From positions 1-64,000 of the forward strand of contig NZ_WHTD01000012.1 in NCBI RefSeq assembly GCF_009379765.1: a stretch of 64,000 bases of DNA, given 5' to 3'. The translations under genes were made by a program, and so were the position numbers. Numbering within the stretch: the first letter of the stretch is position 1; each line of letters opens with the position of its first letter. Under the pieces are notes generated by a model. It was not told the DNA's origin, ran no database searches, and worked only from the letters and a program-made list of their open reading frames with translations. This document shows, one piece after another, positions 36,008 to 44,037 of the stretch. This DNA is from Actinophytocola sp. (GTDB lineage Bacteria; Actinomycetota; Actinomycetes; Mycobacteriales; Pseudonocardiaceae).

Positions 36008-36352
36008 TCAGCCGACGATCCGGCGCAGCGCGGCGACGTGCCCCTTGTACGCGCGCCGGCCCCGGTCGGTGAGGCCGAGCCTGACCCGCTGCCGGGTGTC
36101 GCGCACGGCGCGGCGCTGGACGACGTAGCCGGCGTCGGCGAGCACCGCGATGTGCTTGCTGAGCGCGGACTTGCTGATGTCGAGGACGGTGAGCATCGTG
36201 CCGAACTCGATCTCCCGCACGGGGTCGAGCGCCGCGCAGATCCGCAGCCGAACCGGGGCGTGGATCACCGCATCGAACCCGTCGTCGTCGGCCGCCCCGG
36301 CCGGCCCCGCGGCCGACGCGGCCGACCGTTCGGTGTCGGGCCGTGGGCTCAC
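36008..36352 (-). CDS. Winged-helix transcriptional regulator (ArsR/MarR-like)
   Basis: 114 residues from GTG 36350-36352. After a variable N-terminus comes VIHAPVRLRICAALDPVREIEF, then VLDISKSALSKHIAVLADAG and a basic wing RRAVRDTRQRVRLGLTDRGR. This is the single-domain wHTH group that pairs with membrane genes. The GTGA overlap with the upstream gene's stop shows coupling. It probably binds the TTTCCA/TGGAAA palindromes at 36780-36818 and so represses its own two-gene operon. Confidence 0.87.
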   Translation of the reverse strand: MSPRPDTERSAASAAGPAGAADDDGFDAVIHAPVRLRICAALDPVREIEFGTMLTVLDISKSALSKHIAVLADAGYVVQRRAVRDTRQRVRLGLTDRGRRAYKGHVAALRRIVG

Positions 36353-36786
36353 CTGCGCCCGGCCCGAGCGCTCAGCGTGAGCCCGGTGCCGGCGAACAGC
36401 ACGAACCCCAGCATCGCGGCCACGATCGGCAACCACCACGCAAACCGCGACGCGAAGGTGCCCGCGAGCATCACGACGACCGCTGGCCCGTACAGCAGAA
36501 GCAGGTCCCGCAACCGCATCGCGCTGCGCGTCCAGGACTCGCACACGCCACGAGCCCGACTCGCGGCAACGGCGAGCATGGCCAGCACCACGACGGCGGC
36601 GGCGCAGACCGCGAGACCCAGCCAGTCCGGCAGCAGCGTCGCCAACGGTGCCACGGCCAGGACTGCCGCGGTGACGAGCCAGTACCACCTCGGGTACCCG
36701 GTCCACGCCACGCGCGCCCGGCTCCGCCCGACCGACGCCAACGCCGCCGACGCCTCGGCCGCGCTGATCCCACCCTCGGTTTCCAT
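36349..36786 (-). CDS. Membrane protein in a wHTH operon
   Basis: 145 residues from ATG 36784-36786 (METEGGISAAEA). Four hydrophobic segments: WYWLVTAAVLAVAPLATLLP, WLGLAVCAAAVVVLAMLAV, LLLLYGPAVVVMLAGTF and WWLPIVAAMLGFVLFAGTGL. The arrangement, a membrane protein followed by a small wHTH, is common in actinobacteria, where the protein's role is unknown. The start codon lies inside a palindrome that is probably the operator. Confidence 0.8.
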   Translation of the reverse strand: METEGGISAAEASAALASVGRSRARVAWTGYPRWYWLVTAAVLAVAPLATLLPDWLGLAVCAAAVVVLAMLAVAASRARGVCESWTRSAMRLRDLLLLYGPAVVVMLAGTFASRFAWWLPIVAAMLGFVLFAGTGLTLSARAGRR

Positions 36787-36818
36787 ACTGGAAACTTTAG
36801 AGTTTCCGGCTTGGAAAC
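36780..36818. promoter_or_regulatory. Overlapping TTTCCA/TGGAAA palindromes at the operon start
   Basis: TTTCCA-tac-TGGAAA (36780-36794) and GTTTCC-ggctt-GGAAAC (36802-36818) are each perfect inverted repeats. Between them GGAAACT-ttag-AGTTTCC (36790-36807) is a third. Their centres are about 23 bp apart, two helical turns. The first covers the ATG of the membrane-protein gene, so a bound dimer would block transcription or translation start. The wHTH protein at 36008-36352 is the natural candidate. Confidence 0.7.
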
Positions 36819-36828
36819 ACAAGCGCGG

Positions 36829-38022
36829 TCAGTCCGGTAGCAGCGGGACCGAGATGCCCGGATCCTTGCCCAGCAACGCGGCTCTCGTGACGGCCGCGGT
36901 GCCGTAGCGGTCGCGGACATGGTCCAGGGCGGCGTCCAACGAACCGGCAGGGTAGCGCTCGAACGGCAGGGCCAGCTGGATCGCGTCCTCGTTGTCCAGG
37001 TTGGCCAGGGCGATGCCGACCAGGGTGATCCCCCTTTCGTCGATGAGTGGCATGGCGTCTCGCAGCAGGCGGCGGGCTACGTCGAGCAGCAGCTGCGTGT
37101 CGTCGGTGGAGTGGATGAGGCTGTGCGAGCGGGTGACCCGCACGAAGTCGGCGAACCGCAGGCGCAGCACGACCGTGCGGCAGACCCGCTTGGCCGCGCG
37201 CAGCCGCCGGGACACCCGGTCGACCAGCGAGGCGAGCGTGGCCTCCAGGTCGGCCCGGGTGCGCGGCGCGCGGCCGAGCGCGCGCTGCGACCCGATGGAC
37301 CGGCGCCGCACACCGACCCGCACCGGGCGCGGGTCATAGTTGTGCGCCAGCGCATGCAGGTGTCGCCCACTGGCCTTGCCGAGCATGCCCACCAGCGACG
37401 ACTGCGCGAGCCCCGCCACCTGCCCGACCGTGTACACACCACGCTCGTGCAGCTTGTCGGCGGTGACCCGGCCGACACCCCACAGCCGTTCGACCGGCAG
37501 CGGGTGCAGGAACTCGAGCTCACCGTCCGGAGGCACCACGAGCAGACCGTCGGGCTTGGCCACCCCGCTGGCCACCTTGGCCAGGAACTTGGTGCGGGCG
37601 ATGCCGACGGTGATGGGCAGGCCGACCTGCTCGAGCACCTCCCTGCGTAATCGCCCGGCGATCTCGACCGGTGTGCCGGAAATCTTGCGCAGCCCGCCGA
37701 CCTCGAGGAACGCCTCGTCGATCGACAACCCCTCGACCAGCGGCGTGGTGTTGCGGAAGACCTCGAAAACCGCCTTGCTGGCGGCGCTGTAGGCCGACAT
37801 CCTCGGCGGCACCACGATGGCGTGGGGGCACAGGCGTAACGCGCGATGACCACCCATCGCGGTGCGGACGCCGAGGCGCTTGGCCTCATAGCTGCATGCC
37901 AGCACCACGCCGCCGCCCACGATGACCGGCCGGCCGCGCAGGCTGGGGTCGTCGCGTTGCTCGACGGAGGCGTAGAACGCGTCCAGGTCGGCATGCAGGA
38001 TGGTTGCCGCAGTCACGAACAT
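36829..38022 (-). CDS. dinB: DNA polymerase IV (Y-family translesion polymerase)
   Basis: A 397-residue polymerase with the catalytic motifs HADLDAFYASVE at 10-21 (D12), GLSIDEAFLEV at 98-108 (D102, E103) and the HhH region RLWGVGRVTADKL at about 180. A little-finger domain follows. Near the C-terminus QLALPF at 349-354 is a beta-clamp binding motif, so it should work with the replisome. It extends past lesions with low fidelity. An SOS box (38016-38029) overlaps the ATG, so the alternative start GTG at 38014-38016 is also possible. Confidence 0.93.
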   Translation of the reverse strand: MFVTAATILHADLDAFYASVEQRDDPSLRGRPVIVGGGVVLACSYEAKRLGVRTAMGGHRALRLCPHAIVVPPRMSAYSAASKAVFEVFRNTTPLVEGLSIDEAFLEVGGLRKISGTPVEIAGRLRREVLEQVGLPITVGIARTKFLAKVASGVAKPDGLLVVPPDGELEFLHPLPVERLWGVGRVTADKLHERGVYTVGQVAGLAQSSLVGMLGKASGRHLHALAHNYDPRPVRVGVRRRSIGSQRALGRAPRTRADLEATLASLVDRVSRRLRAAKRVCRTVVLRLRFADFVRVTRSHSLIHSTDDTQLLLDVARRLLRDAMPLIDERGITLVGIALANLDNEDAIQLALPFERYPAGSLDAALDHVRDRYGTAAVTRAALLGKDPGISVPLLPD

Positions 38023-38029
38023 ATGTTCG
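38016..38029. promoter_or_regulatory. LexA/SOS box (GAAC-N4-GTTC)
   Basis: CGAACATATGTTCG is a perfect 14 bp palindrome with the actinobacterial and Bacillus SOS core GAAC-N4-GTTC. It overlaps the start codon of dinB and lies 31 bp upstream of the divergent epoxide hydrolase gene. LexA would be expected to repress dinB, and could also affect the hydrolase. Confidence 0.8.
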
Positions 38030-38059
38030 CATCAACCACCGACAGAAAGGTAGGTCCGC

Positions 38060-39207
38060 ATGTCAGCGGAGGTTTTCCCGTTCCGGATCGACATCCCTGA
38101 CGCGGAGCTCGACGACCTGCGCGACCGGCTCGCGCGCACCCGCTGGCCCGAGCGGGAGCCGGTCGCCGACTGGTCCCAGGGAGTGCCGCTGACCTATCTC
38201 CGCGAGCTGTGCGACCACTGGGAGAAGCGCTACGACTGGCGGGCGACCGAGGCGCGGCTGGGCGCGCTCCCCCAGTTCCGCACCGAGATCGACGGGCTCG
38301 GCATCCACTTCCTGCACGTCCGCTCCCCGCACGAGGACGCGCTGCCGCTGGTGCTCACCCACGGCTGGCCGGGCTCGGTCATCGAGTTCGAGAAGGTCAT
38401 CGGCCCGCTGACCAGACCCGACGACCCCGCGGACGCGTTCCACGTAGTGTGCCCGTCGCTGCCCGGGTACGGCTTCTCCGACAAGCCGGCCGAGCCGGGA
38501 TGGACTGTGCAGCGGATCGCGGCCGCCTGGCGGGAGCTGATGGCGCGGCTGGGCTACGAGCGCTACGGCGCGCAGGGCGGCGACTGGGGCACGAGCATCA
38601 CCACGAGCCTCGCCCAGCAGGACGCCGAGCACCTGGTCGGCATCCACCTCAACCCGCCGATCGCCGCCCCGGACCCGGACACGTTCGGCGACCTGACGGA
38701 CACCGAACGGGCGGCGCTGGACGACCTGAGGCGCTCGGCCGAGTACGAGTCCGGCTACTCGGCGCAGATGTCGACCAAGCCGCAGACCGTCGGCTACGCG
38801 CTGACCGACTCACCGGCAGGCCTCGCCGCGTGGATCGTGGAGAAGTTCGCGTCGTGGACCGACTCCGACGGCCACCCGGAGAACGTGCTGACGCGCGACG
38901 AGATGCTCGACGACATCACGCTGTACTGGCTGACCCGCACCGCGGCGTCCTCGGCGCGGCTGTACTGGGAGAGCATCCGCCAGGTGACCGAGTGGTTCAC
39001 CACGTCCACCGACGACACCGTGCCGGTGCCGACCGGCTGCTCGATCTTCCCGAAGGAGGTGCCCAGGCCGTCGCGGCGCTGGGCGGCCAAGCGGTACCCG
39101 GACATCCGGCACTGGGGGAGCTGGACCGGGGTGGGCACTTCGCGGCGCTCGAGCAGCCGGAGCTGTTCGTCGGGGAGGTGCGGACGTTCCTCCGGCTGGT
39201 GCGATGA
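38060..39207 (+). pseudogene. Epoxide hydrolase (EHN type) interrupted by a one-base frameshift
   Basis: The alpha/beta hydrolase begins with the EHN domain (VFPFRIDIPDAELDDLRDRL), then THGWPGSVIEFEKVI at about 103, PSLPGYGFSDKP at about 135 and the nucleophile in GGDWG at about 178. The frame is open to HWG, but one G appears missing in the GGGGG run at 39114-39118. With it restored the protein would continue ELDRGGHFAALEQPELFVG and end at TGA 39205, about 382 residues. The lost part carries the catalytic His (GGHF), so the uncorrected product would be dead. A sequencing error is possible. It follows the SOS box of dinB. Confidence 0.85.
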
Positions 39208-39231
39208 TCGTGTTGTCCGGACGCGCAGCGG

Positions 39232-40185
39232 ATGTGCCCTGCCGTGCAACGGACGTGGCCCGCACCGGCGAGCGCCGGCATCGTGTCCCACGTGGACACC
39301 GACCCCTCCAGCAACGTGGTGGTCTTCCAGCTGCGCCGCGGCCGCGACGAGCACGCGGCCGCCAGCGCGCCCACCATCGCGGACGACTGCGTGCGCCGGG
39401 CGTGGGACTCGGCGCGCTACCGGCACCACGCGCGGCCGGAGGACGTCGTGGCGCTGCACTCGGAGTGGGAGCCGTCGATCGCGGACAGCTTCTTCATCGA
39501 GACGACGTTCCCGAACGCGGCCGTGTACTACACGTTCCCGCGGCCGGACCCGGACCGCTGGGCGGAGGCGTTCGCGGCCGCGCGCGACCAGCTCGAGGCG
39601 GTCGCGACGCAGGGGTTCGCGGAGCGGGCCGAGCAGGTGGAACGGGACGGCGAGCTGCTGCCGATGCTGTGGAGCGCGTCGTCACCGCAGTTCGACCTGC
39701 TCGAGACGATGCCGCACCGCGCGGTGGTTCCCGGCCGGCTGTACGTGTCGCTGGCGATGGTCGGCCCGACGCGGGGCGGCGGGCTGGGCGTCAGTCACAT
39801 GACGCACCACCAGCTGAGCCCGGCCGGCGCGTTCCCCGGCACGTTCGATGACCTGTTCGAGACTGCCCGCACGACGCTCACGACCGGGCTGCGGATGGAG
39901 GGCTACGACAACGGCGTGATCGACATGCACCGGGACGGCAGCCTGGCAGCGCCGGTGGTGTGCCTGCCGGACTTCCACGAGCAGCTGGCCCCGCTGGTCG
40001 GCGAGGACCGCTTCGTGGCGGCGATCCCCTGCCCGCAGCACGTGATCGTGGCGGCCGCGTCGTCCCCGCACGTGCGCACGATCCGCTCGATGGTGATGGA
40101 GTCGGACTACCCGTCCTCGGAGATGATCCCCTGCCTGCTCGGCGTCGACCGGCACGGCGTCTCCATCGTCGCGGAGCGCCGTTAG
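39232..40185 (+). CDS. Conserved hypothetical protein
   Basis: About 317 residues from ATG 39232; the first 20 residues are uncertain, since other starts exist. The body is soluble alpha/beta (FFIETTFPNAAVYYTFPRP, GRLYVSLAMVG, CLLGVDRHGVSIVAE). The sequence has Trp/His-rich segments (RHHARPEDVVALHSEWEPS) but no motif I recognise. The stop TAG is the terminal TTAG of palindromic copy 2 and the downstream gene is convergent. Codon use is typical. Confidence 0.65.
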   Translation: MCPAVQRTWPAPASAGIVSHVDTDPSSNVVVFQLRRGRDEHAAASAPTIADDCVRRAWDSARYRHHARPEDVVALHSEWEPSIADSFFIETTFPNAAVYYTFPRPDPDRWAEAFAAARDQLEAVATQGFAERAEQVERDGELLPMLWSASSPQFDLLETMPHRAVVPGRLYVSLAMVGPTRGGGLGVSHMTHHQLSPAGAFPGTFDDLFETARTTLTTGLRMEGYDNGVIDMHRDGSLAAPVVCLPDFHEQLAPLVGEDRFVAAIPCPQHVIVAAASSPHVRTIRSMVMESDYPSSEMIPCLLGVDRHGVSIVAERR

Positions 40186-40350
40186 GTCGTGTCTCGTGGA
40201 TCTTGGTCGATGGGATTCGTGATCCAGATGTCTCCTGGCAAGGCGGCGGTAGGTCGCGCATACCGGGTTGTATTCGGGCCTTCCGACAACGCGGCCAGGA
40301 GGCAGCTGGGCGCGAATACCACGATCCAAGATCCGCGAGACATGGCCTAG
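40182..40350. repeat. CTAG-bounded palindromic element, copy 2
   Basis: 169 bp with TTAG at the left and CTAG at the right. The ends GGTCGTGTCTCGTGGATCTT and (complement) GGCCATGTCTCGCGGATCTT are inverted repeats, and the arms pair over about 69 nt. The apical stem is ATAC-cgggtt-GTAT. The element sits exactly between two convergent genes and supplies both stop codons: TAG at 40183-40185 (plus) and TAG at 40347-40349 (minus). It is about 90 percent or more identical by eye to copy 4 and, inverted, to copy 3. Confidence 0.88.
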
Positions 40351-41138
40351 CCCATCGTGGTGGTGACCAGCCACGCCGGGTGGTCGGTGGTGCCCGACAT
40401 GCTGATCGACCGGCCGCTCACGAAGGTCAGGCTCGTCGTGGCGAAGACGTGCTGGACGCTGCCATCGCCCTTGCGGTAGAAGCCCGAGCGGTTGCAGTCC
40501 TGCACGTTCGGGCTGCCCTGGTAGCGCAGGTTCATGTCGCCGGACACCACCACCGGGCCGTTCGCGGCGTAGCCCACCGCACGGGTCATCAGCTCGCGGC
40601 ACTGGGCCAGCGCGGTCGTGCCGCTGCGCGCGGACAGATGGGTGGTGCAGGCACTCAGCCCGCCTGCCGGGATGCAGGCCCACACGCGCATCTCGTTGCT
40701 GTCGTCCTGGGCGGTGTAGCGGCCGGTGACGGCGGGGCCGCCGGCGAGTGCCGCGACGACCATGATGATGTTGCCGTACTGCTGGCCGTTGGTGCACAGC
40801 ACCGGCGAGCCGTCCCGACGCTGCGCCGCCACGAACGCCGCTTGCGCGTCACCCATCGCCGCGCGCAGCCGGGCCACGTCGCCCGAGCACGCCTCGTTCA
40901 CCGACAGGACCTGTGGCGTCGTCGACGAGATCACGGAGACCGCCTTCGCCATCACCGGCTCCGCGCCGGCGTAGCAGCCGGCCACACCGCTGTGGCAGAT
41001 GTTGAGCTGCAGGACCTTGACGGTGGTGGCCGCTGTCGTTGTCGCCGTGCTGACCGGCGCGGTGGCCGCCGAGGCGGGCGGTGCGGCGAAACCAAGCAGG
41101 GCCAACGACATCGCGACGAGCCGGGTGAGGGTGCGCAT
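40347..41138 (-). CDS. Secreted endonuclease/exonuclease/phosphatase-fold protein
   Basis: A 263-residue precursor with a signal peptide (MRTLTRLVAMSLALLGFAAP, then PASA). The DNase I-like fold shows in the strand VKVLQLNICHSG, a Glu in VNEACSG, GPVVVSGDMNLRYQGSP with the metal-binding DxN, and the terminal TTDHPA with the catalytic Asp-His. It could be an extracellular nuclease or phosphatase; the cysteine-rich nature suits export. ATG 41136-41138 gives the signal peptide. The TAG stop is in the end of palindromic copy 2. Confidence 0.82.
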   Translation of the reverse strand: MRTLTRLVAMSLALLGFAAPPASAATAPVSTATTTAATTVKVLQLNICHSGVAGCYAGAEPVMAKAVSVISSTTPQVLSVNEACSGDVARLRAAMGDAQAAFVAAQRRDGSPVLCTNGQQYGNIIMVVAALAGGPAVTGRYTAQDDSNEMRVWACIPAGGLSACTTHLSARSGTTALAQCRELMTRAVGYAANGPVVVSGDMNLRYQGSPNVQDCNRSGFYRKGDGSVQHVFATTSLTFVSGRSISMSGTTDHPAWLVTTTMG

Positions 41139-41260
41139 CACATCACACAAGCAGACGGCGGTGAACAATGGCAAGATCCGGATTTGCCGGCGAGGAAGGG
41201 AGATCCAGTGGAGCGGACCGGTGCGGCGCAGGGCACGATCTCCGTTGCCGAGCCGCGACC

Positions 41261-41659
41261 ATGAGGCGCCCGAACCCGGCACTGTGGCTGTGGTACCAGT
41301 ACGGCGGCCGGCTCCCCGCCCGCTACCGGGACTGGGTCCTGCACGACGCCACGTGCCGCGGCTGGCTCGCCCGCGCGCTGCTGCGCACGTTCGTCGTGCT
41401 GGCGCCGATCTTCGTGGTGCTGCTGGTACTCCTGGGGCTCGTGGGCGGGAACTGGCCGGTCGCGCTGGGGTCGGTGCTGCTCGGGGTGCTGGTGAGCCTG
41501 CGGTTCGCGGTGACCAACGCGATGGAGAGCGTCGACGCGCGGCTCGTCCGGTACGGGTTCCCGCCGGGACACGCGACCGCGACGCGGCGCGCGAAAGACG
41601 CGGCGAAACATGCCGACGAGGCCGAGCGATACCGCCGCAAGTGGGGCCGATCCACCTGA
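41261..41659 (+). CDS. DUF5313 family membrane protein
   Basis: 132 residues, opening MRRPNPALWLWYQYGGRLPA, then RDWVLHDATCRGWLARALLR, two membrane segments (VVLAPIFVVLLVLLGLV; WPVALGSVLLGVLVSL) and the tail RYGFPPGHATATRR. The NPALWLWYQYGGRLP and RDWVLHDATCRG elements are typical of DUF5313. Function unknown. It is divergent from the nuclease-like gene. Confidence 0.85.
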   Translation: MRRPNPALWLWYQYGGRLPARYRDWVLHDATCRGWLARALLRTFVVLAPIFVVLLVLLGLVGGNWPVALGSVLLGVLVSLRFAVTNAMESVDARLVRYGFPPGHATATRRAKDAAKHADEAERYRRKWGRST

Positions 41660-41823
41660 ACGAGGTCGCGCACTAGGCCATTCGCGGGGAGTTTCCGAAA
41701 CTGAGCCACGCACGGCGACAAATCGTCAGCCTGACCGGGGAAAGACAGTGCGCCCAACCCGTCGCTAACGTCGATGTCACGTTCGCAACAGCGAAACGAA
41801 ACCCCCACAGGTGGAGGTGCTCG

Positions 41824-41886
41824 TGATCATCATCGGGCTGGGTATCGGAATCTCCCTCTGCTGCGGCTGGTGGTACTGCCACTGAG
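41824..41886 (+). CDS. 20-residue hydrophobic, Cys/Trp-rich peptide (candidate)
   Basis: GTG 41824 follows a strong GGTGGAGGTGCTC site. The 20 codons encode isoleucine and glycine repeats (IIIGLGIGIS), then two cysteines, CGWWYCH and a TGA. It is a single membrane-spanning or membrane-active peptide with three cysteines in total. It lies in a 548 bp gap with no other gene. Hydrophobic microproteins of this size are real in bacteria, but this one is a prediction from the site and composition only. Confidence 0.4.
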
Positions 41887-42207
41887 GCAACACTGAGGAA
41901 ACGGAGGAGGAAACCACCGAAACCGCTGGTCAGCCAACCACCATCCATCCAGTTTCAGTTGGTTAGTTGCGAATGGGCGTCCGGCCGTCGGACCGGGCGC
42001 CCACAACTCGCATCTCCATGAATCCCGCCGGTGCCTGATCGCCGGCCGCGGGACTCGTCGCGTGTTCGAACGCGATAACGGCAAAGGGCAATCTCGACAG
42101 AAGTAGAACCAGTTCGGAGTAGGAATGCTCGTGACAGTCTCCGACTGACGGCGGCTCCGCCCATGCCGCACGGTTCTGCGCGCGGAGACAAAAGTGGCGG
42201 GTGGGAC
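41887..42207. other. Intergenic region, no gene seen
   Basis: About 320 bp between the microprotein candidate and the 3' end of the Ddn-type gene. Less GC-rich than average. A possible hairpin (GGGCG..CCGG / CCGG..CGCCC) lies at about 41974-42001 and might terminate transcripts. No convincing ORF. Confidence 0.4.
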
Positions 42208-42612
42208 TCAATACCGGGTGAGCGCGACGACCGGGATGGTGCGGCCGGCCTTCACCTCGTGGTCGGCGAAGAACGGGAACTTCTCCTTGATCTCCGCCCA
42301 TTTCCGGTCGTGCTCGTCGCCGGTGAGCGTGGTGGCGGTGGCGGCGTACCGCTCGGCGCCGATCTCGACGGTGACGTCGGGGTGCGCGGCGAGGTTGCGG
42401 TACCAGTCCGGATGCGACGGCGCGCCGGCGTTGGAGGCGAGCACGAGGACGCTGTCCCCGTCCGAGACGAACATCATCGGCGTGGTGTGCTCGTGGCGGG
42501 TCCGCGCGCCGGTGGTGGTGAGCAGCAGCAGCCGGTCCCGGTGCATGCCCTCGATCTCGCCGCCGGCCCGGAACTGCTCGATCACCTTCCGGTTGATCTC
42601 CTTGGCGTCCAC
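42208..42612 (-). CDS. Deazaflavin (F420)-dependent nitroreductase family protein (Ddn-like)
   Basis: 134 residues from GTG 42610-42612 (VDAKEINRKVIEQFRAGGEI) with a GGACGGAG site. The split beta-barrel landmarks are present: LLLLTTTGARTRHEHTTPMM, DSVLVLASNAGAPSHPDWYR, NLAAHPDVTVEIG and the C-terminal R..PVVALTRY. This is the Ddn/FDOR-A type that uses F420 or FMN to reduce quinones or nitro compounds. It lies downstream of a MarR gene. The frame upstream of the GTG continues, without a stop, into a methyltransferase remnant. Confidence 0.9.
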   Translation of the reverse strand: MDAKEINRKVIEQFRAGGEIEGMHRDRLLLLTTTGARTRHEHTTPMMFVSDGDSVLVLASNAGAPSHPDWYRNLAAHPDVTVEIGAERYAATATTLTGDEHDRKWAEIKEKFPFFADHEVKAGRTIPVVALTRY

Positions 42613-42639
42613 TACGGCTCCGTCCTCTCCGCGATGATG

Positions 42640-42940
42640 CCCATCCCGTCGGCCGAGCGTAACGGCCCGACGGCGGGTGACGCCGTGGTCCGCCAGGGAT
42701 GCCGCGATCGTCCGGATCACCCGGTCCTCGCCGGTGGGGCCGGTGCCGTAGAGGATGTACAGGCGCCCGCCCTGGTGCAGCGCCCGGTGGAGCACGGCCA
42801 GCTCGCGGGCGTGGTCGCGGGTCCAGAACACGTTGACGTCGACGGAGAACGCCTTGTCCATGCCGGCGACCGCAGCCGATCTCCAGGATGTGCTCGCCGG
42901 GGCCCGGGTCGACGACCTCGACCCGCTCGACGGATGCGGG
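42640..42940 (-). pseudogene. SAM-dependent methyltransferase with a large internal deletion
   Basis: The minus strand reads ERVEVVDPGPGEHILEIGCG (motif I of class I methyltransferases). After an abrupt join and frame change it continues MDKAFSVDVNVFWTRDHARE, then LHQGGRLYILYGT, the late motif. About 80 residues between motif I and the post-II region are missing. The 3' part is in frame with the Ddn-type gene. MarR ends at 42947, just upstream, so the original order was marR-methyltransferase-ddn. Confidence 0.72.
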
Positions 42941-42946
42941 GCGGGA

Positions 42947-43450
42947 TCACGAGCCGAACCAGCCCGCCACGTCCAGGCGCCACATGCCGTCCGGGGTGAC
43001 CGTGCGCAGGGCCGACTCGATGTCGCGGACGCGGTTCGCGCCGAGGGTGCGCACCCACCGCGCACGCAGGTCGTCGAAGATCGCCGCCGAGCGGGCGAGT
43101 GCGTCGGCCCCCCGGGGGGTCAGGCGGATGAGCTTGCGCCGCGCATCGGCGTCGTCGCCCGCGCGTTCGACATAGCCGACCTTCGCCAGCCGGTCGGCGG
43201 TCTTGCCGGCGGCCTGCTTGGACACGCCGAGCCTGCGGCCGAGCTCGCTGGCGGTGGCGCCGTCGCGGCCGATCGCCTGGAGGGCGAACCCGTGCGCCGG
43301 GCGGGCGTCGGGGTGGCCCTGGCGGGCGAGCTCGGCGTGCAGCTGGTCGATGAGCGAGCGGAAACCCGCGAACAGCAGCAGGGGCAGCTCGAAGCCGGGA
43401 GCACCGTCCTTGCCAGATTCGACAACTCGGTTTACTATCTCGTCAACCAT
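42947..43450 (-). CDS. MarR-family transcriptional regulator
   Basis: 167 residues with a C-shaped MarR fold: AHGFALQAIGRDGATASELG, RLGVSKQAAGKTADRLAKVG and the wing ERAGDDADARRKLIRLTPRG. The recognition helix is around KQAAGKTADRL. ATG 43448-43450 lies 23 bp from the divergent AhpD-like gene. The short gap holds CAAC-cat-GTTG around the start codon, a likely autoregulatory site. The neighbouring oxidoreductase-like genes suggest it senses oxidants or phenolics. Confidence 0.92.
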   Translation of the reverse strand: MVDEIVNRVVESGKDGAPGFELPLLLFAGFRSLIDQLHAELARQGHPDARPAHGFALQAIGRDGATASELGRRLGVSKQAAGKTADRLAKVGYVERAGDDADARRKLIRLTPRGADALARSAAIFDDLRARWVRTLGANRVRDIESALRTVTPDGMWRLDVAGWFGS

Positions 43451-43473
43451 GTTGTCTAACTTACCGGAGTCTC

Positions 43474-44037
43474 ATGTTCGTCGACCACACCGTCGAGTCC
43501 GCCCCGCCGGCCGCCCGCCGGACCCTGACCGCGACCGCCGCGCGGTTCGGCTACCTGCCGGCCGCGGTCGCCAGGTTGGCCGAGGCGCCGGAGGTGCTCG
43601 ACGGCTTCCTGAAGCTGAGCGGTCTGTTCGAGACCACGACCCTCGATCCCCTCGCCCGCGAGACCCTGATCATGACGATCGCGACCCGCAACGGCTGCCA
43701 CGTCTGCGTGGCCATGCACACGGCGAAGCTGCACGCACTCGACGCCGACCCCGCGCTGATCGCCGCGCTCCGCTCCGGCGTCCCACTGACCGACCCCCGC
43801 CTGGAGGTGCTTCGACTGTTCACTGTGGACGTTCTGGAGTCGGCAGGCGCGGTCGGCGACGAGCGCATGGCCGCGTTCCTGGCGGCCGGCTATACGCGGA
43901 GGCAGGCGCTGGAGGTGGTGCTGGGCATCGGGACCTACACACTGTCCACACTGGCCAACCGGATGACCGCCGCCCCACTGGACGAGCCCCTGGCCCCCTT
44001 CGCCTGGGACGAGGTCAGACCGGTGCCTGCCAGGTGA
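43474..44037 (+). CDS. Carboxymuconolactone decarboxylase/AhpD-like protein
   Basis: 187 residues with the redox CxxC and His of the AhpD fold: TRNGCHVCVAMH at 72-82 (C75, C78, H82). The remainder is helical, with the LARETLIMTIATRN and VLGIGTYTLSTLANRM segments. Such proteins act as peroxidase partners or thiol-disulfide enzymes, and are often controlled by a divergent MarR, as here (intergenic 43451-43473). Its 3' end overlaps the convergent GNAT gene by 23 bp. Confidence 0.88.
   Translation: MFVDHTVESAPPAARRTLTATAARFGYLPAAVARLAEAPEVLDGFLKLSGLFETTTLDPLARETLIMTIATRNGCHVCVAMHTAKLHALDADPALIAALRSGVPLTDPRLEVLRLFTVDVLESAGAVGDERMAAFLAAGYTRRQALEVVLGIGTYTLSTLANRMTAAPLDEPLAPFAWDEVRPVPAR

Noticed and set aside
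36829-38022. DinB read as a second class of polymerase (ImuB or DnaE2 partner)
   Set aside because: The active-site residues and the QLALPF clamp motif fit DNA polymerase IV; no imuA' or dnaE2 neighbours are present.
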